From contig CAZQEZ010000172.1 of NCBI GenBank assembly GCA_964592475.1, positions 1 to 8,268 on the forward strand: a DNA stretch of 8,268 nucleotides. The letters are read 5' to 3'. Positions within the stretch are counted from its first letter, which is position 1. Each line of letters begins with the position of its first letter. This DNA is from CAZQEZ01 sp964592475 (GTDB lineage: Bacteria; Bacteroidota; Bacteroidia; Cytophagales; Cyclobacteriaceae). Below are positions 1 through 5,144 of this stretch, piece after piece. Made by a program: the position numbers and the translations under genes. Under the pieces are notes generated by a model. It did not search any database and was not told where the DNA came from. It saw only the letters and a list, made by a program, of their open reading frames with translations.

Positions 1-1
1 G

Positions 2-178
2 CGGGGAGGCGTTGGTGAATACTGGGAAAAAGTGGACAATGGCTACTGTGTGGCCAAAGATAATGGTGACAATTACTGGGTTGAAGGTAATAAATACAAT
101 CATGCTTACCTTGTACTGAAAAAGAAACCGGAAGAAATGGCCCGACTGATTGAATCAATGATGCTGAATGAATTTTAA
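2..178 (+). CDS. C-terminal end of a probable nucleoside-hydrolase-like protein (partial, 5' end outside window)
   Basis: The last 58 codons of a plus-strand gene are open from base 2 to a TAA at 176-178. The translated tail contains the segments GGVGEYWEKVDNG, then D-N-G-D-N-Y-W, then N-H-A-Y-L-V, and finishes with a helix EEMARLIESMM. From memory, this order (a Tyr-Trp after a Gly-rich turn, a D-G-x-N-x-W segment, an H-A-Y-L segment and a final helix resembling P-P-E-E-V-A-x-x-I-E-x-L-M) resembles the C-terminus of a bacterial inosine/uridine-type nucleoside hydrolase subfamily. The metal-binding N-terminus lies outside the window, so the reaction cannot be confirmed. The stop is 5 bases before the next start, which suggests one transcript with the following secreted enzymes. 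An unrelated secreted hydrolase tail remains possible. Confidence 0.5.
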   Translation, partial: RGGVGEYWEKVDNGYCVAKDNGDNYWVEGNKYNHAYLVLKKKPEEMARLIESMMLNEF

Positions 179-183
179 AACAA

Positions 184-1704
184 ATGGGAAAAAAAATAAA
201 GAATATCAATCAATTTAAATTATATATTTTATCCTTAGTGATTTTAATGATGAACGGTAGTGTTGCTCAAGCCGAGATGGCATCCGGAGATCGAGACATC
301 GAACCGATAAATGTCTATGCTGGAAATCCAATGTACTGGCAATACAATGGCCAACCGGTTCTGCTGCTGGGAGGAACGGTAGACGACAACCTTTTTCAAA
401 TCGATAATCTTAGGGAACACCTCGATCTGCTGCAATCGGTTGGCGGGAATTACGTACGTTGCACCATGAGCAGCCGTGATGCAGGCAATGTGAAACCATT
501 CGCGAAAGAAGACGGACTTTTCAATCTTGATAAACCCGATTCCGAATACTGGAAAAGATTTGAAAGTCTGCTTTCACTTGCTTTGGAACGAGACATTGTC
601 GTTCAGGTGGAATTGTGGGCCACCTACGATTTTTACTGGGGAGAATCGGGTTGGGCCCAAAATCCGTTCAACCCACAGCTGAACAGCACCTACACGAAAC
701 AGCAAAGTAATCTGCCCGAATCAATTGATTATCCGGCCCAGCAACAAAACAATCCGTTTTTCAGATCGGTGCCCAAACTGGATAATAACCGGGTAGTGCT
801 GGAATACCAGCAAAAATTTTCAGATAAACTTTTATCGATTTCCCTGGAATACCCCAATGTTTTATACTGCATTGATAATGAAACCAAAACACGTCCGGAG
901 TGGGGACGCTACTGGTCGGAATACATAAGAGATAAAGCTGATAAAAAAATCTATGTAACCGAAATGTGGGACAACTGGGATCCTACTGATGGACTGGTTC
1001 CGGGAGCGGTAGAACAAGATCCGGACATTGGCGGTTGGTATGCTCAATATACCAATCCGAAGATGAGCCAGTGGGCAAAACCATCGAACACGGTAAACGA
1101 TCCGGATTCGTATCAGTTTATCGATATTTCCAACAACAATGCCCAGCGTGGCGATGTGCATTACAACACATCGTTGTTTGTCAGAAACCAGGTTTTGTAT
1201 TCAAATCATTCACGGCCGGTAAACAATGTAAAAATTTATGGCGGTATGATGAATACCCTGGGAACGGATAATGAATACTGGACAGGTTTTCATAAAGATG
1301 GTGAGGAGCGATTTTGGAGAAACATCTTTGCCGGACATGCCTCAGCCCGTTTTCACCGGCCCGATTTTGGACTGGGATTAAACTATGTAGCGCAGCATCA
1401 CATCAAAAGTATGCGCATGCTCACCGATTCTATGGATTTTTATAATCATGAACCTGCCAATAACTTGCTGACAAACCGGGAGGAAAATGAAGCCTATTGC
1501 CTGGCTTTGGAAGAAGAAGAGTATGCCGTTTACTTTACAGGTGAAGGAGAAGTAGGATTAAAAATACCGTCCGGAAATTATGAGGTGAGGTGGCTGCAAA
1601 TCAGAACTTCGCAATGGAGTGCAACCCAATCGTTGGAAAGTCCCGGAAACTTAAAAACACCGTCTGACGACCAGTGGACGGTATTCATCAGGAAGATCAA
1701 ATGA
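184..1704 (+). CDS. Secreted TIM-barrel glycoside-hydrolase-like protein with C-terminal beta domain
   Basis: A 506-residue exported protein, probably acting on a carbohydrate outside the cytoplasm or in the periplasm. Residues 1-30 form a signal peptide (basic start, hydrophobic 12-28, cleavage after A-Q-A at 30). Residues ~40-400 read like a clan GH-A-type (beta/alpha)8 barrel of the apiosidase/DUF4038-like sort: G-N-P-x-x-W-x-Y-N-G-Q-P-V-L-L-L-G-G at 47-64, N-Y-V-R at 89-92, and a strand-4 Asn-Glu pair (N232-E233, in Y-C-I-D-N-E-T). This pair is the usual acid/base position of that clan. E260 in Y-V-T-E-M-W-D is a further candidate. The nucleophile is not certain. Residues ~425-506 look like a small beta-sandwich found at the C-terminus of such enzymes (G-N-Y-E-V-R-W-L near 464). 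The start follows the upstream stop by 5 bases and has no Shine-Dalgarno sequence, as is usual in Bacteroidota. The substrate is unknown. Confidence 0.7.
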   Translation: MGKKIKNINQFKLYILSLVILMMNGSVAQAEMASGDRDIEPINVYAGNPMYWQYNGQPVLLLGGTVDDNLFQIDNLREHLDLLQSVGGNYVRCTMSSRDAGNVKPFAKEDGLFNLDKPDSEYWKRFESLLSLALERDIVVQVELWATYDFYWGESGWAQNPFNPQLNSTYTKQQSNLPESIDYPAQQQNNPFFRSVPKLDNNRVVLEYQQKFSDKLLSISLEYPNVLYCIDNETKTRPEWGRYWSEYIRDKADKKIYVTEMWDNWDPTDGLVPGAVEQDPDIGGWYAQYTNPKMSQWAKPSNTVNDPDSYQFIDISNNNAQRGDVHYNTSLFVRNQVLYSNHSRPVNNVKIYGGMMNTLGTDNEYWTGFHKDGEERFWRNIFAGHASARFHRPDFGLGLNYVAQHHIKSMRMLTDSMDFYNHEPANNLLTNREENEAYCLALEEEEYAVYFTGEGEVGLKIPSGNYEVRWLQIRTSQWSATQSLESPGNLKTPSDDQWTVFIRKIK

Positions 1705-1726
1705 TCAAAATTAAATTCTTATTAAA

Positions 1727-2842
1727 ATGAAGAAATTTCAGTTAATTATTTTATTAGTATTCGCGTTGGTTTCGCCAGGTGATGCAAAAACATCTGAAAA
1801 ACCTAAGGTAATTATCACCCAGGACGGAGAAGTGGACGACAGGAGTTCCTTTGTCAGGTTTCTTTTGTATACACCTGACGTTGATTTAAGAGGAGTAATT
1901 GCTACAAATTCCAAGTGGCAAAAGAATGGACATGGGCTGGGATGGATAAATGAGGCTTATGAATTATATGGAGAGATAAGAAATAATCTTCTTTTGCACA
2001 ATCCGGATTATCCAACTGTAGAATATTTAAAATCGATCACAGTATTGGGAAATGAGGATCCAAAACATCTTACGGGAGGTGCACCCTACGCGGATTCGGA
2101 GGGTGCCGAATTGATTATACAAGAAATGTTAAAAATTGAAGATGGCTTGCTACATATCAATTGCTGGGGTGGTGTAAACACTGTAGCCCATGCACTCTGG
2201 AAATTCAGAAAGATTCATCCGAAAGAATTCAGGAATAACATATCAAAGGTTCGGGTAATTGGCATCTCTTTTCAGGATGAAGCGGGAGACTGGATTGTAA
2301 ATAATATGCCGGAAGTACGGATTGTCAAAAACAATGCGTTTCACATGACCTGGAATTATCACAACAAAGAACCCTTAAAGCATAATCCGTATCCGCTTTT
2401 GATGAGCGAAGAATGGCTCACTGATAATGTGAAAACGAATCACGGACCGCTTGGTGCATGGTATCCCCAAAATAATATCAGCGAGGGAGATACGCCTGCC
2501 TATTTAAATTTTGTTGATAACGGATTGGAGGCGTACAGTGATTATTCTGCCGGAGGATGGGGCGGTCGCTACCAGTCGGTGAGGGGCAATTACTGGAGTG
2601 ATGCTTTTGACGATAACAATGACCGAAAAACCCTTTGGAGATGGATAACTGATGTGCAAAATGATTTTGCGGCACGCATGGACTGGAGTATCAAATCGTA
2701 TGAAGAAGCCAATCATGCGCCGGTTATAGAGGAAGTGACTGCCCCCCGGGTGGTAGCCCCGGGCGAGAAGGTTGAGTTAAAAGCTTCTGCTAATGATCCC
2801 GACAATGATAAAGTGTATTACTGGTGGTGGCATTACTCATGA
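1727..2842 (+). CDS. Secreted DUF1593 (nucleoside-hydrolase-like, Sde182-type) protein, prematurely stopped
   Basis: A 371-residue exported protein with signal peptide at residues 1-20 (M-K-K, hydrophobic core, cleavage after G-D-A). Residues ~26-320 match the DUF1593 domain, a nucleoside-hydrolase-fold family often annotated as cellulose-binding Sde182-like: the acidic motif D33-G-E-V-D37-D38 followed by S-F-V-R-F-L-L-Y, then G-V-I-A-T near 56-60, C-W-G-G-V-N-T at 146-152, E-G-D-T-P-A-Y-L at 253-260, and G-G-W-G-G-R-Y at 276-282. An Ig-like C-terminal domain begins near 330 (P-V-I-E-E-V, then D-P-D-N-D) but breaks off after W-W-W-H-Y-S at a TGA. The rest of that domain lies downstream in another frame (2838-2972). 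The gene starts 22 bases after the preceding stop, probably the same transcript. Its biochemical role is not settled for the family; carbohydrate or glycoside processing is inferred from context. Confidence 0.8.
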   Translation: MKKFQLIILLVFALVSPGDAKTSEKPKVIITQDGEVDDRSSFVRFLLYTPDVDLRGVIATNSKWQKNGHGLGWINEAYELYGEIRNNLLLHNPDYPTVEYLKSITVLGNEDPKHLTGGAPYADSEGAELIIQEMLKIEDGLLHINCWGGVNTVAHALWKFRKIHPKEFRNNISKVRVIGISFQDEAGDWIVNNMPEVRIVKNNAFHMTWNYHNKEPLKHNPYPLLMSEEWLTDNVKTNHGPLGAWYPQNNISEGDTPAYLNFVDNGLEAYSDYSAGGWGGRYQSVRGNYWSDAFDDNNDRKTLWRWITDVQNDFAARMDWSIKSYEEANHAPVIEEVTAPRVVAPGEKVELKASANDPDNDKVYYWWWHYS

Positions 2843-2972
2843 AACTTCCGATAGTGCTTATTTTATGGTACCTGACCAGGCAAATAAAGACATCCACATA
2901 ATATTGGAAGTTGCAGACGATGGCGCCCCCATGCTAAAAAGATATGAGCGGCTTATTTTTAAAGTGAATTAA
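2838..2972 (+). pseudogene. Out-of-frame C-terminal remnant of the DUF1593 gene
   Basis: Read from 2838 in the frame shifted by one base relative to the upstream gene, this stretch encodes 44 residues ending at TAA 2970-2972. It includes S-A-Y-F-M-V-P-D-Q, then I-H-I-I-L-E-V-A-D-D-G-A-P, then L-K-R-Y-E-R-L-I-F-K-V. This is the expected end of the Ig-like domain of DUF1593/Sde182-type proteins (strand ending in V-P, then an I-H-x-I-L-E-V-x-D-x-G strand, then R-Y-x-R-x-x). It has no start of its own, so the parent gene is frameshifted. From memory of the family, some residues after the W-W-x-Y segment (an E-A-G-T-Y-like strand) also seem to be missing, which would mean a small deletion rather than a single-base slip. 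A sequencing or assembly error cannot be excluded. Confidence 0.75.
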
Positions 2973-3025
2973 ACTATGCTAATTGAACCTCTGCACTTTC
3001 GATGCAGTTAACTTATAAAATAACC

Positions 3026-3358
3026 ATGAGAACTACTATTCCTACCATAGAAATGCTTTACAAATGCGCCGATGCCTGCGATTTTGCGGCGCATTCGTTA
3101 ATTGATGAGCCTGATTTTGAAGAATTGAAAGACACCATGAGGTCTCTGAAAGATTGTGCTGATATAAGTATTATTACTGCACGCCTAATTTCAAGACACT
3201 CTATGTATATACATGAGGCAATAAGATTGTGTGGGAAAGTGTGCCAGGATTGCGCTGCAGAATGTGATAACCATACAATTGAACACTGCAGAAAAGCTGC
3301 CAAAAATTGCCGGGAAGCGGCCGGAACTCTTAACAATTTTATTGACCGGGGTATGTAA
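3026..3358 (+). CDS. Cys-rich four-helix bundle copper-binding (Csp-like) protein
   Basis: A small, probably cytosolic, almost all-helical protein without a signal peptide. Numbered from the upstream in-frame ATG at 3002, it has nine cysteines at 22, 26, 52, 77, 81, 84, 88, 96 and 103, several in C-x3-C spacing (C22-C26, C77-C81, C84-C88), plus His at 66, 71, 91 and 95. Four amphipathic helices with inward Cys and His at helical spacing are the signature of the Csp/DUF326 copper-storage four-helix bundle family, in which tetramers bind many Cu(I) ions. The ATG at 3026 (110 residues) is preferred: it begins just before the first helix and is preceded by an AT-rich stretch, whereas the ATG at 3002 adds eight unusual residues. 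Neither has a Shine-Dalgarno sequence. It stands alone, convergent with the minus-strand unit to its right; no copper gene is adjacent. Confidence 0.75.
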   Translation: MRTTIPTIEMLYKCADACDFAAHSLIDEPDFEELKDTMRSLKDCADISIITARLISRHSMYIHEAIRLCGKVCQDCAAECDNHTIEHCRKAAKNCREAAGTLNNFIDRGM

Positions 3359-3399
3359 CCATGAAAAAATTCTGAATATCTTTTCTCATTAGCATCAAT

Positions 3400-3732
3400 T
3401 TACCTGGCACAATTAATGCACAACGAACTTTCAGGCATCAGTAGAAGCCGGTTTATGTTAATGTATTTATTACATTTGTTGCACCTGCCAAATTTATCGG
3501 TATCATATACGGACATCCAACGTTCAAGGCCAGCCAGTTTTTTCTCAGCAGCCCTGAGACCGGCTTCATTTACCGATTTATTATTGATGTAATCCATGCG
3601 ACTAAGCCGACCTACCGCGTTATCGAGTCCCAGCGGTTGGGTCGCTTCCTTCAATTCTTCTATCAGCTCTTTTACTTCAATGATTTTTTTTTCAATAGAG
3701 TTTTTTAAGTTCAGTTTTTCTTCTTTGGTCAT
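3400..3732 (-). CDS. Short DksA/TraR-type C4 zinc-finger protein
   Basis: A 110-residue cytosolic protein. Residues 3-30 and ~47-78 form two charged helices that would pack as the coiled coil of the DksA/TraR family. Between them is L-D-N-A-V-G-R-L-S-R-M-D (36-46), a motif typical of the short DksA-like subfamily. A C4 zinc finger follows: C84-x2-C87 and C105-x2-C108, with I-N-R-L-L-L-M-P between them as in the family. DksA/TraR proteins bind the RNA polymerase secondary channel and alter initiation, often with ppGpp. Here the tip carries D37 and D46 but not the classical D-x-x-D-x-A arrangement, so its effect on transcription cannot be predicted. Its ATG overlaps the stop of the upstream gene by four bases (ATGA), implying translational coupling to the degenerate phosphohexomutase-like protein. 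Confidence 0.82.
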   Translation of the reverse strand: MTKEEKLNLKNSIEKKIIEVKELIEELKEATQPLGLDNAVGRLSRMDYINNKSVNEAGLRAAEKKLAGLERWMSVYDTDKFGRCNKCNKYININRLLLMPESSLCINCAR

Positions 3733-4763
3733 AATAGAATAGCATTTACTTTATCAATCAATTTAATAATTTCTTTGTTACATGACTTATCGATCTCATT
3801 AATTTGATCTTTAGCAGAAAAGGAACCACGAACACTAATATTATAATTTAATTTGTTGTCTGAAAGTTCTACTGCTATGGTAGAACCATTAGTCATACTT
3901 ACCAAAACCCCATTAAAAAGATCATTATCCAGCTTTGTGACCTTACCGGAAAGTAGGTTCTTCGATTTTTGTTTTTTAAAATCAGTTACTATCTTAATAC
4001 TGTTATTCTTGATAGATTCAGAATTACTTGTTCTTAATTTGTCAATTAGCCTGCCATAGTGTTTCAACTGAGATTTACCATTCAATTGCACAGTCAGACT
4101 CTTCTCCTTAAAAAAACCATGCGACAGGTAAAGCTTGGTCAGTGTTTCATAAAGGGTTTTACCTTCATTCTTTAATGATGCTACTTCAGCAATAATCAGG
4201 TCAATAATATTCAAAATACCATGCTCATTTTTTAAATAGTATTCCTGATTATCAGTAAAATGCATCAACAAATTAACTTGATTAATCTCGTCTATGTTTT
4301 TACTTAAACTTTGATAGATCGCATTGCACTTTACATGGTGTTTGTTAGCTATTTTATCAATCAATTCGGTTACTCGAAATGATTTGAACAATTCTGCTTC
4401 CAGATCTTCATTTTCTCGTATAGCTAGTTCGGTTATAATGGCCGATAATTGGTTGAAGTTAAGTATCCGGAATTCTCCATCAGGTTCAGTTAATGCCGCC
4501 AGACTTAGCCGCTTTCCTATGGGATCAACTGACATGATAAGATCAATATGTTGATTTTTAGCAGAGTTCAATGCCCTTTTCAGAAGATCATAATTCAACG
4601 TACCAGGAATTTCCTGGTCTTCCTCATACTTCTGAACGGTTACGTCTAAATTTTCCAGATGATCAGTAATTTCGGTTGCTTCAGTTATATTTACGAGCAA
4701 CACTGATAACTTGCTCTCGCTTACGGTTTCCGGATTTTGGTTTCCCATTTCATTTTTTATCAT
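3729..4763 (-). CDS. Degenerate C-terminal half of an alpha-D-phosphohexomutase (pseudoenzyme)
   Basis: A 344-residue protein that follows the second half of a Bacteroidota phosphoglucomutase/phospho-sugar mutase from end to end. Residues 19-66 match the end of domain II. I-D-L-I-M-S-V-D-P-I-G-K-R (73-85) and G-E-F-R-I-L-N-F-N-Q (96-105) match the metal-loop region. V-T-E-L-I-D-K-I-A-N-K (131-141) and I-I-A-E-V-A-S-L-K-N-E-G-K-T-L-Y-E-T-L (190-208) match domain III. L-L-S-G-K-V (270-275) and N-G-S-T-I-A-V (292-298) match domain IV. The phosphoserine domain I is absent (normal length about 550-580). The metal loop D-P-D-A-D-R reads D-P-I-G-K-R, the sugar loop G-E-E-S-x-G reads near D-N-Q-E-Y-Y (171-176), and the phosphate loop R-P-S-G-T-E-P reads near E-L-S-D-N-K-L (299-305). 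Catalysis is therefore very unlikely. The start is well supported: AAGGA (4771-4775 on the complement) sits 7 bases before the ATG. The gene overlaps the zinc-finger gene by ATGA. The assignment is by eye, and the role is unknown. Confidence 0.65.
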   Translation of the reverse strand: MIKNEMGNQNPETVSESKLSVLLVNITEATEITDHLENLDVTVQKYEEDQEIPGTLNYDLLKRALNSAKNQHIDLIMSVDPIGKRLSLAALTEPDGEFRILNFNQLSAIITELAIRENEDLEAELFKSFRVTELIDKIANKHHVKCNAIYQSLSKNIDEINQVNLLMHFTDNQEYYLKNEHGILNIIDLIIAEVASLKNEGKTLYETLTKLYLSHGFFKEKSLTVQLNGKSQLKHYGRLIDKLRTSNSESIKNNSIKIVTDFKKQKSKNLLSGKVTKLDNDLFNGVLVSMTNGSTIAVELSDNKLNYNISVRGSFSAKDQINEIDKSCNKEIIKLIDKVNAILL

Positions 4764-4882
4764 TCGCTTTTCCTTGTATTTAAATAATAGATTTTCATCA
4801 GCAGAATTTTCATGAATAGAAAATTATACTTATGGATTCTCAAACAGTATGATCACATTGTATTGTAAGATGGGCTAATGCC

Positions 4883-4899
4883 TGATGAAGCCGTCATCA
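4883..4899. repeat. Inverted repeat TGATGA-N5-TCATCA
   Basis: TGATGA at 4883-4888 and its complement TCATCA at 4894-4899 flank the five bases AGCCG. The same half-site, with no spacer, forms the core of the palindrome at 5003-5026. The repeat lies just upstream of the -33 element of the rightward promoter, a position suited to an operator or activator site. A six-base half-site could occur by chance in sequence of this composition. Confidence 0.4.
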
Positions 4900-4923
4900 T
4901 TAGGAATGAACCATTCTAATAAT

Positions 4924-4955
4924 TTTGCAAAGAAATAAAAGATCAACTATTTTTG
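4924..4955 (+). promoter_or_regulatory. Bacteroidota-type promoter (TTTG, 20 bases, TAttTTTG) for the HelD-like gene
   Basis: TTTG at 4924-4927 matches the -33 element and TATTTTTG at 4948-4955 fully matches the -7 consensus TAnnTTTG of the Bacteroidota primary sigma factor, with a 20-base spacer within the usual range. Transcription would begin around 4960-4963, leaving an untranslated leader of roughly 180 bases before the ATG at 5145. The two elements sit inside a directly repeated TTTTGCAAA (4923-4931 and 4951-4959). No start-site data are available here. Confidence 0.55.
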
Positions 4956-5002
4956 CAAACGATTATTGATTGTTAGCAACTATTAGATAATTTGTTATAA
5001 CA

Positions 5003-5026
5003 AAAAGTTGATGATCATCAACTTTT
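5003..5026. repeat. 24-bp perfect palindrome in the leader of the HelD-like gene
   Basis: The left arm AAAAGTTGATGA (5003-5014) is followed immediately by its exact reverse complement, with no spacer, centred between 5014 and 5015. As DNA it resembles an operator for a dimeric regulator; as RNA it would form a hairpin of about ten pairs with a four-base GATC loop, about 40 bases after the predicted transcript start. The A-run before and T-run after the stem resemble a bidirectional intrinsic terminator, but the stem is AT-rich and the position is in a leader, not at a gene end, so an operator or attenuator is at least as likely. Confidence 0.6.
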
Positions 5027-5132
5027 CAAATCCAGGCGGGCCGGACGCTTATTCTGATATCCTATTCAGCTTTCCGGCAATCCTTGATCTTATTTTAAAA
5101 GCTAATTTATTTTCAAAAGAAAACTCGTTGAA

Positions 5133-5137
5133 AAGGA
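5133..5137 (+). promoter_or_regulatory. Ribosome binding site AAGGA before the HelD-like gene
   Basis: AAGGA lies 7 bases before the ATG at 5145 and supports that start. The leftward mutase-like gene has the same AAGGA at the same 7-base distance (4771-4775, complement), while the catabolic genes in this window have none. Confidence 0.55.
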
Positions 5138-5144
5138 TCATATA

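Larger units (their letters stand above)
4764..5144. other. Divergent intergenic regulatory region
   Basis: These 381 bases separate the minus-strand mutase-like gene from the plus-strand HelD-like gene and contain no credible coding sequence; in particular, there is no remnant of the missing phosphohexomutase domain I. From left to right the region holds an AAGGA ribosome site for the leftward gene, a single TGATGA half-site on the complement (TCATCA at 4795-4800), an inverted repeat at 4883-4899, a Bacteroidota-type rightward promoter at 4924-4955, a 24-bp palindrome at 5003-5026, and an AAGGA ribosome site for the rightward gene at 5133-5137. I found no well-spaced promoter for the leftward gene. 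The content is AT-rich except for a short GC-rich patch near 5033-5048. Confidence 0.7.

Noticed and set aside
862..1161. Open frame on the minus strand inside the glycoside-hydrolase-like gene
   Set aside because: It has no family resemblance or ribosome site and is fully antisense to a clearly coding frame; the same holds for the small open frames at 244-435, 1035-1271, 2478-2716, 3058-3336, 3853-4059, 4324-4554 and 5439-5726.
3002..3025. Upstream ATG of the Csp-like gene as the true start
   Set aside because: It adds eight residues with no helix or family support and has no ribosome site; it is kept only as an alternative.
3359..3399. Terminator between the convergent Csp-like and zinc-finger genes
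   Set aside because: No stem longer than four pairs with a T-run was found on either strand.
3729..4763. The mutase-like gene as a recent truncation pseudogene
   Set aside because: The frame is uninterrupted for 344 codons, begins with a well-placed AAGGA, keeps the core segments and is coupled to the next gene; no remnant of domain I lies upstream.
4819..4844. Possible leftward promoter (TTTG and TATAAT/TAATTTTC on the complement) for the mutase-like gene
   Set aside because: Only 12-14 bases separate the two elements, too short for either the Bacteroidota or the sigma-70 arrangement.
4920..4927. Second perfect TAnnTTTG match (TAATTTTG) on the plus strand
   Set aside because: No TTTG lies about 20 bases upstream, so it is more likely only part of the -33 region of the promoter called at 4924-4955.
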